DNA from: Himantopus leucocephalus
Taxonomy: Eukaryota; Chordata; Aves; Charadriiformes; Recurvirostridae
Direction of reading: 5' to 3'
DNA length: 64,000 bases
NCBI GenBank assembly: GCA_003993805.1
Contig: RSEF01000001.1
Location: forward strand, 144,794,565 to 144,858,564
Shown: positions 1 to 43,217 of the stretch, one piece after another
How positions within the stretch are numbered: the first letter of the stretch is position 1
Layout: the number at the start of each line of letters is the position of its first letter
The notes under the pieces: generated by a model
The model's database searches: none
The model's input: the letters and a program-made list of their open reading frames with translations, nothing else
What the model was told of the DNA's origin: nothing
Position numbers and translations under genes: made by a program

Positions 1-892
1 GGTGAGAGCAACTATGAAAGCAATAGAGTTTGCAAATGCATCATGATGCAAGGAGGGAGAACGAGGAAAATAAGAGATTTCAAGAAAGGACTGAAACAAC
101 TCAGAACATGGTAGGAGAGATGTCAAGGAAAAAGGTGCGAGGAAAAAAAAGAGAAGATTGTCAGTTTCTTATAGAGAAATAAGGCAAATTTAAGTCAGAC
201 AAAGTAAAGCATTCTAACATTAATGACATGTAAGTACTTAAATAGGTGCCTAGGAACACTAGGGAACCTCCATTATTCAGAAGTTTAAGAATAAGCTAAG
301 CAAACACCTGTCAAGAATGACACAGACATGCTTAATCCTTTCTTTGAGTAGGTGGAAGAACTAGAGAATTTCTTAAGGTCTTTTCCAGTCCTGTGTTTCA
401 CGATTTCTATGCTTACGCATCATATAGAGATTAAGAGATTGCCAAAACAAGTAATTTTGAAGCTCTGGTGCTGAAACAGCAAACACACTAGTCAGAAAGC
501 CTAACTACTTCCAACAGTCAGATGCTTCTGCTGTAATCGGCATTTTGTACTGTTCTCTTTTTCCACTTCTATTGGCAGAAATGACACCCACACAACATGT
601 GTCCAGGCAAGCACCACATTCAATCTCATTTTTATCTAGCACGATATGTACAGAACACATGGCACAAGGATTATGGAAAACTATCTTGTTAAAAATTTAT
701 GAACTTTTCTATTCAAACTGTTTTGTCCACTGGGCTATTCAGAAACACCTAATTACTTCAATATCTGCATTGAGATGGATGCGCAGACCTTTTCTTTGCA
801 TTTGTTATCACATGAGGAATGTGGCACTGTATGTGACAAGTACCTGTGTTCCAAACTATGATTTAAGTTAGGTAGGCAGACAGCATACATTA

Positions 893-1215
893 AATCACAG
901 AATCATCTAGGTTGGAAAAGACCTTTAAGATCATCGAATCCAACTGTAAACCTAACACTGCCAAGTCCACCACTAAACCATGTCCCTCTGCACTACATCT
1001 ACACATCTTTTAAATACCTCCAGGGATGGTGACTCAACCACTTCCCTGGGCAGCCTGTTCCAATGATTGATAACCTTTTTGGTGAATAAATTTTTCCTAA
1101 TATCCATTCTAAACCTCCCCTGGTGCAAATTGAGGATGTTTCCTCTCATCCTATCACTTGTTACTTGGGAAAAGAGACTGACACCCAACTCACTACAACC
1201 TCCTTTTCATGTTAA
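893..1215 (-). mobile_element. CR1 LINE, 3' end with ORF2 C-terminus
   Basis: The plus strand begins with the antisense CR1 tail (ATCACAGAATCATCTAGGTTGG). The minus strand at 1188-973 keeps a 71-codon frame containing [19 protein letters not shown], characteristic of the CR1 ORF2 C-terminus. It is a 5'-truncated copy within CDKL5 intron 7, in the same orientation as the gene. It still lacks stops over the last 70 codons, so it is moderately diverged. Confidence 0.93.
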
Positions 1216-1778
1216 AAGGCAAATTCTTACATCCTAATCTGTACACGTTGAGGAAATGCTTGTGGCTAATATTGTTCTGACAGACATTTCACAGTAATAG
1301 CTTAAGCTATTAGCAATAATGTCAATTAGCAAAAGGCTAAAAAATTAGAATTGATCCCAAATTAGAATGGTTGCTTGGAATTTTAAATTCAACTAAATCT
1401 GAAATATGGATCAGAATTCAAACTAACCTACATGAACAATAAGAACAGAAATTCCTATAACTTAGCTTGCCTTCCTTGAGGCTGTGCTGAGCACCGTGAG
1501 TAAATCATGATTGCATGTTTCTTCCAACAGCAGAAAGAGAATGTGGCTGGAGAGTATGGTGTGAGCAAGCCAATGGACCAGAACATCACCGCTGACAGAA
1601 TTCACATCATCTATATCTAGTGAGAGAACTGTCATCCAAAATGTGATTGTACAATTTGCCTGGCTTTTTATTTTCCTGTAATACTGCTACACAGAGGATG
1701 TCGACATAAGTTCACATGCACAAAGATTTGTTAGCTGATGGCATACGCCAACTTTAATGATGAATGTTACTTTCAGGG

Positions 1779-1814
1779 CCCCCCCCCTCCCCCCCCNAGG
1801 GCCCCCCCCCCCCC
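1779..1814 (+). repeat. Interrupted poly-C tract with an N
   Basis: Two long C runs (1779-1796 with one T, and 1802-1814) around an N at 1797. Length is unreliable. It marks the left edge of a GC-rich block. Confidence 0.9.
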
Positions 1815-2200
1815 AAACAAATGAGGGAGGGTGGGTGAGGGCCAGAGAAGGCTCTCCCTGCTGACTGGTGGTTAATCTCTGCACAAGGCAGCGATTGGGT
1901 CCCCAAAGGGTGGAGAGGGAGCAAGGTGCCCCCTGGGAGAGAGCCTTGGTCCTGCCAACCCCAGTGGGGTTTGCACTGCAGGGGCAAGGCCCTGAAAATA
2001 AGTGTGGGGTAAGGGAAAAGTCCTGCCAGGGCAGCCTGGACAGAGACAGAGCTGCCAGGGGAGGGCGGCCACAGCGGTGCAGACAGGAGGCCTGTGGAGA
2101 CTGAAAAGGCAAAGGCATCAAGGGCACGGCGCAACAGTACCCCAGTGTTCTGTCAGAGCTGTGCAGTTCCTTGCACTGCAGAATAAATTGCCCTTAATTC
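1779..2200. other. Unassigned GC-rich block in intron 7
   Basis: About 400 bp that is clearly richer in G and C than its surroundings, starting at a poly-C tract and ending near an AATAAA at 2182-2187. Open frames on both strands are short and resemble no protein I know. It may be an inserted element such as a retroelement LTR remnant, or a minisatellite-like unit. I could not confirm terminal repeats or a target-site duplication. Confidence 0.35.
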
Positions 2201-3127
2201 AAAGAACTCATATGGACCAAATCTTCTAAGGCTTTTCCTAGAACAGTTATTGTTTCTGAATGCTTAAGCAAAAATGCCTTTAGGATTAAAAGAAATAAGC
2301 AGCACTGCAATTGACAAATGCCTTTTTTGTGTTCCTAAAAAACTATTGCAATCTATTTTTTTAGCAGTTCTTCTTTTCATTCAAAATTGCAGAGGTTTGA
2401 AATGGCAGCTTTCAAACCCCTCTCACTGAAAAGTGCCCTTGGGTAGCACTATGGAATTGATTTACCAAGCCAAACAGTAAGATTTTTAGAGGGAACAATA
2501 TCTTATTCTGTGTTCATGTAGCGTTTAGAATAAAAATACAGATTGTTGGAACAGTGTACACTCCGTCCTGTCATCTTCTGGGGATTACTCACATGGTGCT
2601 TGGGTGCTGATTCTTCAAAGCCTTAGAGCTGACATTAAACAGGTATTAATAAGTCAGGAACCATCAAAGTTAACATTACACATACAACTCTGACTCTATC
2701 CTACATCCATTCAGCCATTAATCATACATGGACACACAATTCCTTGATTAACACAACAATAAAAGTTGACCTATAACGACACACATAACAATCCATGAAA
2801 GCCAGTGGTTCAAATTATATATAATAAGTTTATTGTGTCTTTACTAAAAAAGGAAGAATTATCTATTCTTTTAATACACAGGCCAGATAAACTTACAGTT
2901 TTGCTAGCCTCCTCATCAGCTTATCACCTGCACTGTTCTCAAGTGAGTGCCAATAACGCTGCTAGGAAAAACCTTGTCAAATATAGCATGAGATAAATGC
3001 AGCATTTCAATCGACATGTTCATACAGGTATTGCGCAGGGTATGCAAAATGCCCAGAGATCTTTCAAATTAAAGTTCTAGTCACAAACTTGCATAAATAA
3101 TCAATTCTGACCACTAAAAGGGTTTTA

Positions 3128-33810
<30,683 letters not shown>

Positions 33811-33811
<1 letters not shown>

Positions 33812-33849
33812 CAAGACAAATTCCTCTTACGGTGAGAGCCACAAAACAT
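33811..33849 (-). promoter_or_regulatory. 12-codon upstream ORF overlapping the CDKL5 start (TGATG)
   Basis: Within the exon 2 leader the only upstream AUG (33849) reads MFCGSHRKRNLS and stops at TGA 33813-33811. The A of that stop is the A of the CDKL5 ATG. The ATG context is GCCATGT, with C at -3 and T at +4, which is weak. The overlap suggests leaky scanning or termination-reinitiation control of CDKL5 translation. That role is inference; the ORF is directly visible. Confidence 0.7.
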
Positions 33850-33977
33850 GGCACGACAAGGAGTGTCCAAAGATTTTGCAAAAGGCAATTGTGAAAAGGC
33901 TTTTGGAGAAAAAAATTCCACCTTGATCAACCAGACTTCTCACACCCTTTCTTAATTTCTAGGCAGTCAGTAGCTTC
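33812..33977 (-). other. CDKL5: CDKL5 exon 2, 5' untranslated part
   Basis: Exon 2 is bounded upstream by a strong minus-strand acceptor: a pyrimidine-rich tract ending in CCCCAG at 33983-33978, so the exon starts at 33977 and has 166 nt before the start codon. From memory the human exon begins at about c.-162, which is close. One upstream AUG is present (33849-33847) and opens a short ORF that ends on the main start codon. Confidence 0.85.
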
Positions 33978-34059
33978 CTGGGGAAAGAAGAGAAAATAAT
34001 GTAGTTAGTAGTTTGTTTTATTTCAGTGAGAGCGCAGTATTGTCTCACAATTGTAGCAG

Positions 34060-34172
34060 ACAATTAATTTACTTCTACATTTTATGATCAAGAGAGCTTA
34101 GCAGCATGTATAGTGNACAATTAATTTACTTCTACTTTTTATGATCAAGAGAGCTTAGCAGCATGTATAGTG
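34060..34172 (+). repeat. 56-bp direct duplication joined by one N, end of intron 1
   Basis: 34060-34115 and 34117-34172 are the same 56 bp apart from one A/T difference, around an N at 34116. It sits about 80 bp upstream of the exon 2 acceptor. Confidence 0.93.
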
Positions 34173-35256
34173 GACGGAACCTATTGAGAACATATATCTG
34201 ACAGAACAGCTGCCTTGTAATCCCATACTTAGGATGTCTTTTACAATAATAACTAACTCACATAAAGTTATTTTCTACAGGACAGAAGTAAAAAATGTTG
34301 ATAGGAACTACCTCAGTGAGCAAAAATACACCTGTAATTACTTATGTTCTCTGGTGTATGTCAGCTAGGTATAAAAACAAATTGTGTTTAGTCAGTTTAT
34401 TATTTGTCCACTGTAATGACAAAAAGGATCAGGTAGAAAGAACACTAAAGAATACAAAATATTCTTCTACTACTATTTCTGTGATTGTTTAAAAAAATAA
34501 AGGAAATTATTTGCTAGACTGACTAGCAGTCAGATTTAGAAAATTATTTCCATTTTCATCTTATTTAATGGAAATGTAATAAACAGTAAAAAAAAATCTC
34601 AAAGGTTTTTTCCACATTTCCCAAACTTTGAAGTAATTCGTCAAATCAAGCCACTATATACAGGGAAAAGAACAAAGTTTTTTGTGTCTGCCTGTTTTAG
34701 GCTCATCATCTCTCTCCTATAATCTCAGGAGGCTGATAAACTAAACACACCAAAGTTCAGTTTTGCTAATTCATACTGCATTTCCCCCCCTAATGTTAAA
34801 GGCATATATCCCATATTCAAAAATGGGAAAAAAGCTAAAATAGCTTCACCATGAATTGGAAATATGTGCACAGTTCAGTGCTCCAAGAACAGTCCAAGGA
34901 CTACTCTTGAGGAACAAGATGGCATGACAGAAGTGAATTCATTTAATTATGTGTAATGGGTGAGTGTGACCTAATGATACTGGGTTCAGCTCACGCAGAT
35001 GTGAAGTCTTGTTGCCACTTCACCACAAGCTCGGGGTGTTGGCCAAAAGCCCTGTGTTGACCAAGTCACACATTAACAAAAAGGACAACTCAAGGGTGGA
35101 GGGAAATTACAATGACTCCAGACTCAGCAGAACACAGGGAGATAATTTGGGGTGGGGGTTGTCATTTTAGAAGCAACTTCAGGGCTAATCAACCACACTA
35201 CTTGGGAAATAAACTGAAAATGAAGCAGTGACTTCTGAATTAAAGGATCATTAGGG

Positions 35257-35293
35257 TTTTTTTGTTTGTTTTTTTTTGTTTGTTTGTTTTTTT
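35257..35293 (+). repeat. (TTTG)n / T-rich microsatellite
   Basis: Runs of T interrupted by G in a TTTG pattern. Confidence 0.9.
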
Positions 35294-35499
35294 AAAAAGT
35301 TACCCATTCCTTAAAGGATTATTTCAGTGGTTTAATTTACTGTTTTAATTACCTTTTTCTTCACTTGTGAATTGTATAAGATACCCTTTCCTTTCCCTTC
35401 CATATACTCTCCTCCTATCTCATTTGGCATCTCCTTCTCACAAAAGCCTTTGTACTGTTTGTCCAGGCTTTCTTGTTACAGTAACCAACAAACGAAATG

Positions 35500-35740
35500 G
35501 GCTCCTGCAAAAGCAGTTGCACCCATCAGCATGAGAACAGAGCCCGCATTGAGCTGCTTCGGCTTTCTACTGAAACAGGCGGGTGCCAGGCACCAAGGCA
35601 CAGCTGGCTGTCCCCACAACGCAGCTGAGTGACACGAATACCGCTGCAGAGACTTTGAAAGAACCGTTAATGCCATAACGTAAACAAGACACAAGAAAAC
35701 AGGTCAGCCGCATTCAGAACAGCAAAAATACTTGCAGGAA
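35500..35740. other. Local CpG cluster in intron 1
   Basis: Roughly ten CpG dinucleotides occur in 240 bp (for example in AACGAAAT, CCCGCAT, TTCGGC, GGCGGG, AACGCAG, CACGAATACCGC, AACCGTT), unlike the CpG-poor sequence around. Could be a young inserted element, a regulatory element or an alternative first exon. No further evidence. Confidence 0.3.
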
Positions 35741-35992
35741 AGAGAGGAACAGACAGAAAACATATATTCTGTTTTCTATTAGCACTATTCAATGACATCA
35801 ACAAATCCTCCACTTCAGTTCCCAACATTATTCATTGACGAGTGTTTCTAGAAATTAGTTTGTGAGAACGTTCATTACTTATCCGCTAATGTTATTACCA
35901 TACATCATCCTTCTGCCTTACAGTGCACACAATATTTTTTGGATCTATGACAAAACAGTGAAGAACCGTATGAGATGATGTATCAAAAACTC

Positions 35993-36034
35993 AACAAGAA
36001 ATTTAGATGCAGTAACAAGAAATTTAGATGCAGT
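35993..36034 (+). repeat. Perfect 21-bp tandem duplication
   Basis: The 21-bp unit AACAAGAAATTTAGATGCAG+T occurs twice in direct succession (35993-36013 and 36014-36034) with no mismatch and no N between. A recent slippage event in intron 1. Confidence 0.95.
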
Positions 36035-36777
36035 TTCCTCTTTTCCTCATTCATAACTTCTAAATTTGTCATATTCTTAAAGCTGTACAGGCCTGCAGCT
36101 TGTGATGCACTATTTTTCTATTTTTAAGACTTCTGCAAGTGTATTCAGTACGTATCCTATTTTTTAATTGGGAAATACAAGTTAGATTTGCAAGCAGCTA
36201 ATCTTCCTTTCTGAAATTCAGTACTACACATCTTCCTCTCCCCACCAATCATGAAGTTTCCCTTTTCACTTCATTAAAAGTAAGAGCCTTAGGAAGCTGA
36301 TCCGCTTGTCACACTGGTGATCCTGGACGCATAGCACCTACAGCAGCATTCATATGTAATTCCCTAAAGGTAAAAGCCTGTCAACTCACTTATCGATGTT
36401 CATTCACCACCAGTGACACACTTCGACTGGCCCAAAGAAACACTAAATCAGCTTCTCAAATCCTCCCCAAAGTACATCATGACTGACAGCAAAGGTAATA
36501 CAAATGCACATACAAGGGGACTCCCAAAAGAAAACTGCACTTGAGTGACTCATCTCTTCTGCACTAGCTCCAGAGTCATCTGCATGCACAACTATGCTGA
36601 GAGCACTTCATAAGAACCTACTCTTGAAATGAAAAGGAGAGCTAAAAAGACAACAAGTGGCACGCAGCGGTAGTATGAATTCATACCCGAAAACTTTTCC
36701 ACCCCAGCTCTTTTGCCATGTCTCCTCAAGCAGGGCAGTAATTCAAACTAGTTCTCTCCTGCAACATTAGTGAACTC

Positions 36778-36817
36778 AGACTAGCTAGACCCATCTAAGA
36801 CTAGCTAGACCCACCTA
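36778..36817 (+). repeat. 20-bp tandem duplication
   Basis: AGACTAGCTAGACCCATCTA is followed at once by the same unit with one T-to-C change (36798-36817). Confidence 0.95.
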
Positions 36818-39800
36818 ATCCCTAGACAAGATGTAGGTACTTGTTTGAGAACTTTGCCTTCAACAGCTCCCAAAAGACTGAAAAGAAACTGCTAAAAACA
36901 CTTGCTCAGTGGCAGCACTGACCAAACTTTCTGGGATTTTTCTGCTTTCTGAAAGGCACTGGCCTTGTTAAGACTGTTTTTAAAACTACTGATTCTTGCA
37001 GGTAATCTGGTAGCATTAACTCAAACTCCATGAATGACAGAGTCTTGTCAATGGTAGAGTAACTGTAATAATAAAAGTGAGGGGAAAAAAACCTAGAAAT
37101 TTTAACCAAAAAGGTAATTTCAAGAAAGTTATCCATAGCAAGAATTACATTATTCTGCAACTTAGTGAAGACAAGCTGGATTCTTTCAAGCTGAACACTG
37201 GAAATAGCATGAAAAACCTTATTAATAGCAACCACGATTTTGTTCTTTGCACTGAGCACCATATAGGTCTTTTTTAATAAGTTGCCTGCTGGCTAGAATG
37301 ATAACCCTTGCAGAAGAGGAAATAAGGCCATTCTTTACCTCTCAAAGGTTCTCAGTAGGCAAATAGCACTCATTCTCCTAACATCCCTTTCTAAGGCACC
37401 CAGATTCACAGCACATTAACAGCTTAGGAATTAAACCAACAAATCTCCGAGGTGGTCTCAATGTTACCATGGCATTCCACAAAATGCAGAGCCAATTCAG
37501 CAAAATGAAATATCATGAAATAACAAGAACAAATTAATTCTACTTAATCCAGAATTACAACAGTGTGAGATTTTAATACAAATGTAGTTGCTTTGTAATA
37601 GCATGTAAGGCTTTATGTAAAAACCAAAACAGTATAAACATTCTGGGAACGAACATACAGACTAATACAGCATTATGGTACCTGATCATTTGCATTTAAA
37701 CTAAAACAACAGGGAAACCCCTTAGCTCATTCCCAATTCCTTTTCCCTTCATGACCATTAAGAACTCTAGAGCATCACCCAAAAGCATCCAGCTTAACCA
37801 CTCACTCCAAGGCCTCAATCCTAAATAAAAATGCTATTCATTATTTCATAATCATCAATAGCTGGGCAGGGGAGGGGAGAAAGCAATTTTTACATAGTTA
37901 GATTTTAGTAGAGACATTTAGTGAGAATTATAAAAAACCTGAGGTAGACATTTGTCTTCACAAAAGTTGGAGAAATAAAACTCTGTTCTAGAAATATACA
38001 GTTGGATTTGTACATCCATATATTGTACATCAAGAATACAGTTCATTTCATATATCAAGACAGAGTGCAATTTGCACCCTGCTGAAGTCAGCGAACTCAA
38101 TTAGAAGTTTGTAAAAGTCACCCATTAGCTTTTAAACAAGCTTCTTGCCAGTAGGTAATACATCCCTCTGGCTCTCCTAAAACAAGAAGTAAACTTAATC
38201 TTTTCATTTAGTATTTTTACTTACCAAGAAGCTACAACTAAGAATTTCTAGAGGCTAGGTACATTTTCACTAACAAAACAGCAGGTCAGTAAACAGATGC
38301 AAGGAACTTATACCATACAAGTATGTCTTTGATGGTTACGCATTAATCCAAACCCTGGCATGTCTTCTGTCGTACAAGGTACACACATGAAAGGAAGAAT
38401 TAACCACCTCTATTAGTCATGATGTATCACTACTACCTCACCTTTCGTTCTCCTCCCCTTTATATGTGTAGTTCTATTCCAGGAAAACCCTAGCTAAAGT
38501 TACAAGCACCTGATTCAGTGTTATAGCAGAATATACAAGTGACAGGGTTAAGAAAATAGATGGAGAAAATGTTCTGGATTTATTGATCCAGAAGAATGCA
38601 CCAGGAGTATTATGAGGAATTACAAGTTAGGAAGAAAAAATTCAGTATCTGAAAAGCTGTGAAGATGAAGCTAGTAGTAATATTCTGACTTTAAGAATGG
38701 AGAGGAAAGAAAATACAATAATATTGCTAGTGAAGTTTTGCGAGTCTGGCTCTCGCATTTGGAAAAAAGCTACCACTTGCTGTTTTTCCATTTTATGGAG
38801 GGACAGTACACCTTCTAATGGAACAAGGTTCTGGAGGAAGAGCCATCAAGTTTTCATAATATGAAGACACCCACAACATGGAAGTTGAAAAAAGAAAAAG
38901 TTGAAGAAGACATAAAAACCAACAAGAACTTGCAATTAAGCAAGCCATTTGTCATACTCTAGGCTTTAATCCATCCTTCTCTGCTCATAAAAAAAGTATT
39001 AGGAAGGAAAAGAACAGCTGGTGAAAATAAATACAAAATTTAGAAAACTGTCAAACTTGAACAAATTACGTAAAAGCAAAACACCAAGGTTGCTTTCACA
39101 AGCTCACAGGTTTTAAAATTCAGCTCCAGCAAGCTTCTATTGGCATTGCTAATACTATCATTGGAACTTGACTTCGCTGTTGTTGGTTTTTAGAATTGTT
39201 TTGCCTTCCTCCTCCCCCCCCCCAGCTTTTGATATACTGAAACCTGGAAACTCATCTGAATGAGTTATACATCAAGGGAAGTTATTGTCACATAACTAAC
39301 TGTCCTGGTCACGATGCTGCCAGCATGCCTCCATGGCAGCAGGGCCAGCAGTATGGTGGGGGAAGAACCTGAACAAAGTCCCATCCCACAACAAGCACAC
39401 AACCAGGAAAAGGGTTGAATCCGCTCCAACTATTGAAGATACTTATTTGGTTAAATTCCTAAAGGAAAACTGAGCTTTAAGATCAGGGCACCAATAACGA
39501 TTTGGTTTGTTTTATCTTGTTCTGTGAGTGCTCTTCCTTTTGTATGCAAGTAAAGATTCAAAAATAAATTCAGCTCGTCCTGGATATATGAACTAAATCA
39601 CTTCTCAGAGTTAAAACGCAGGATTTATGAGCTTCTCTAACAGCTGTGGCTAACTCAAAGAGTGGGTGCTTAGCAGGATGCTTCTAAGACCATAGTGACA
39701 AATAAGCAGTCTGATTATCAAAGCGTTGAGCACAAAAGCAGCTCCCATGAGTCATAACAGAAGGACAGGAAAGACAATTTTGCTTCCATTTTAGTCTTCC

Positions 39801-40506
39801 TCCCTGATAAGACCCTTAACAAATATGTCTATTGTGGGTGTGACAGCTTCTTACGCAGTTTATGCTGGTCCTTACACATGCTGGGCCATCTTCACCATAC
39901 CTGTAGCAGTTCTGAAGAATCACAACCAGTGTTCAGAGGATAACACTCTCAACAGCAACATGTTAAATTCAAAGCCTTTGCAGTTTCACCTGGCACAAGG
40001 AGCTTGGCACTTATGCATTCACTTCTATCAAAAAGAAGTACCCAACATTTGAAGTTGAAGTAAAAGCACTCTTCTGCTTACCGAAATACCATTACGCAAA
40101 GGGGGGTAAAGAAAGAAAAAAATACTGGTTTTTAGATAAAATAAGGTCTTATTTCATAAGAGTATCTTCCTGTGGAAGAAGCTAATATTTCTTTATCTGA
40201 CACAATATTTGCAGTGGTCTCCTTAGAGGTTGGTTCTTTCATTTTAATCTTTCCTTCTCTCTTCTCAGAACACCAGTCTCCAGTAATATGTTATATTCAT
40301 TTGCCATGCTGCTTACTATTTAGTTCCATATTATCTTTGACAAGCTGCCATGGACTTTAAATCCCCAGGCTATGAAATAATATTACAGGCATAGTTTTTC
40401 ATTTTTAATAATTTCAAAAAAAGTAGCTTTTTTGGTAGAGTTACACATTAGGACTCACTTTGTGACTCAATTCCCAAATTTGTGTTTGAAGATTCATGCT
40501 TGGAGG

Positions 40507-40595
40507 AAAAAAAAAAAAAACACACCAAAAAGACAAAAAAAAGTGTTGAGCATAGAAGTCTTCCTCCTTTACCACCAAAAAAAAAAAGAAGAAAA
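40507..40595 (+). repeat. A-rich low-complexity tract
   Basis: A14 run at 40507-40520 followed by ACAAAAAAAA and AAAAAAAAAGAAG stretches. It creates lysine-rich spurious open frames. Confidence 0.9.
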
Positions 40596-41548
40596 AAGAA
40601 CACATTCAAAGTCTTGAGCAGAGGGAGTGAGTTCCTGTCCAAGAAAAGTGCAATATATTATCTTTAAGGGAACATGTTAGAAGCACTGAGCAGCCAAGCC
40701 AGTCAGCTGAAGGTCTGCTCTAAAGTCTGAGCTCAGCAGGGTACTCTTGGAAAGAAAGGGCCTCTTGAGTTCTTCCATCATGCTCTCTGGCCGCTCTATT
40801 CTCTGGCATCCTACTGTTAAAAAGCACACTGCTAGGTGCCTCTCCACAATGGCAGCAACCACTAACTGTGCACCAGGAATCCTTTGCTGCCATGCTGTCA
40901 GCAGACAAAACAGCAGATGCAGAAGACCCGGCCACTTAGAAAAAAAAAAAGTCCTCTGATGCATTCCTAACTGGATCAGCCACAAAGTCTTTCATATGTG
41001 CACACACAAAGCATACTGGTGATTTAAAAAGACTGTCTCCTAACAAAAAGAAGACAGAAATTCTTCTAATCTGACAAACGTTCTCCCTCCTACCAACCCA
41101 GTTTTGTCTTCATTGTTCATTGCTCTAAAAATAATTCCCATTCCCATTCACAAGTCAGATGTTCCTGTCTGCACTGGCTTTGGCTGGGATGGAGGTTTCT
41201 CATAGGAGAACAGAAAAGTAAAGGTGAATATAAAGTATTTATAAATAGCAAATGAATGCTGAAAGTACATTCTGTGGGCATTCTAATGCAGATCAAAATA
41301 ACCACAATGACTACTCTTCCTTGTAATCTTCAAACATATCATTAAATACAGATTACTGGCTCACTATCTGAAGTAAAAAGAAAAAACACACTCAAGAAAT
41401 CAGTTCTTCCTTTAAAAGGACGTACCAAAGATATGGAACAAACCCGAAAATACGAGGGGAGAGCCCCCAAAATTTAATACTAAATTAAAAAGAAAATATA
41501 ATACATGCAAATGAACATTATTATTATTGTTAATTATTATTAACAGAA

Positions 41549-41674
41549 TTCAAGACCAGGCTGGATGGGGCTTTAAGCAACCTGGTCTATTGGGAGGTGT
41601 CCCTACCCGTGGCAGGAGGGCTGGAACTAGGTGATCTTTAAGGTCTCTTCCAACCTAAACCATTCTATGATATT
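41549..41674 (+). mobile_element. CR1 3' tail (about 125 bp)
   Basis: CAAGACCAGGCTGGATGGGG, a GGAGGTGTCCCTACCCGTGG segment, and the end AACCTAAACCATTCTATGAT are the sense CR1 3'UTR and octamer terminus. Severely 5'-truncated, inserted opposite to CDKL5 transcription. Confidence 0.95.
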
Positions 41675-42039
41675 CCAACTACAATTGGATCAATTTATTA
41701 ATCATTTCTTCTTGATGCATTTTCCAGGCAAACAGTCAGAGGCATTTTATTTAAATAATACCAATTCCTCTTTTACAAAGTTAACCTTGCAAAGAATGCC
41801 ATCAAAAGTTTTCAATAAAGGATAAAAAGAAGCCACTCAATTACAAACTGTCTTAACTTCCCAAGGCAGGTCATTTAAAGAATAAATTCACATTAGTATC
41901 CAAGCAAATGGGCAGGCAAAATATTTAAAGAAACAATTCAAAGGCTTTACATTTTTGGTTCTTCTTTCACAAAAGTCATCACAAGCGGTTAAACCACATG
42001 GTGGGCAGTGTACAGTACAGGTTTCTGGGGGGAGTGTTG

Positions 42040-42100
42040 GGTTGGGTTTTTTTTAATTATTTTTTTTTCCATTTGTGTTTGTTTGGGGTTTTTTCCTTTA
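42040..42100 (+). repeat. T-rich low-complexity tract
   Basis: T runs interrupted by G (GGGTTTTTTTTAATTATTTT, then TTGTGTTTGTTTGGGG). Confidence 0.85.
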
Positions 42101-42980
42101 ATTAGAAAAAGACTCTAACTCCACCAACCTCAAAGCAGATTGCTTCATAAAAGCCAAAGAAATTGAAACTTATAGAAACATCTCTCCATACAAAGTTTTA
42201 TCTGAATTTGAAGATATTGCTACTATTTCAATGTGTGAAAGTCTATTAAGACATTTGCCCCAATTTCACAGATTTCAGAGGTACCAGTGAATACAGTACT
42301 GAAAATATTAGAATGTGCTTATTTTAATACTTCATAGATTTTTTTTTTAATTGTGATGTCTGTTATCAGAGTCACTGAACACTAACCATGTTTAAATAAA
42401 AGGTGAGTTTTCCCAAACTTTCTAGTTAAAAAAAACCCTGTTAAACTTACACAGGTGAATACATCAAGTGAAACCCAAGTCAAGAAGACTAATCTCCAAA
42501 GCGGCTCAGGCTGCATTAAGACCTTATGATCATTATAATAAGCTGAAGTTCAATTAAAAAGAGATTCACATTCCAGATAAAGAAGAAGAAGAAAAAAAAC
42601 CCACCAAAATTCCTCTTCATTAACATAAGCTTCCTTGAAACTGAGGATGAAAGCTTTGGGTCTTCTGGAATGCAGTGCCACAGAAGCAGCAGCAACAATG
42701 TATCAGGTACCAAGGGCAATTCTAGGAGGACTCTGAACATTAAACTGAAACCCCTGAAATAAACTTTGTTCAGTGCAAATCTACTGCAGAGAAAGTACAG
42801 CAACACAGCAACCAACATGTGCTGTTATGACAGATGCCCTCATGCTGAGCCACCTAGAACACCTTCAGGTTAGGGGAACTTCAATCTGCTACGTATATTA
42901 CTGCAAACATATTTGTAAGATATCTTAAGGTGAGCAAGTCAATTTGCAAAACATGTAAACAGCTTTCCAGCGGAGATAAA

Positions 42981-43217
42981 ACTAAAAGAGGGAAGATTTA
43001 GACTAGATATAAAGAAGAAATTTTTTACAGTGAGGGTGGTATAACACCAGCACAGGTTGCCCAGAGAGGTGGTAGATCCCTGGAAACGCTCAAGGTCAGG
43101 TTGGATGGGGCTCTGAGCAACCTAATCTAGTTGAAGATGTCCCTGCTCATTGCAGGGAGGTTGGACTAGGTGACCTTTAAAGGTCCCTTCCAACCCAAAC
43201 TATTCCAGGATCCTATG
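42981..43217 (+). mobile_element. CR1 3' end (about 235 bp)
   Basis: ACTAAAAGAGGGAAGATTTA through CAGGTTGCCCAGAGAGGTGG, GGTCAGGTTGGATGGGGCTC and TTCCAACCCAAACTATTCCA follow the CR1 ORF2 end and 3'UTR in order. 5'-truncated, plus orientation, frame broken. Confidence 0.95.

Noticed and set aside
35372..35632. 86-codon plus-strand frame over the CpG cluster
   Set aside because: Low-complexity composition, no motif, and antisense to an intron. Only the CpG enrichment was kept as a finding.
39300..39420. LTR start beginning TGTCCTGGT
   Set aside because: This begins like some avian endogenous retrovirus LTRs, but the match ends after about ten bases, and no CA end, poly-A signal or flanking duplication was seen.
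40432..40667. Lysine-rich frames on the plus strand
   Set aside because: They come directly from A-rich low-complexity sequence.
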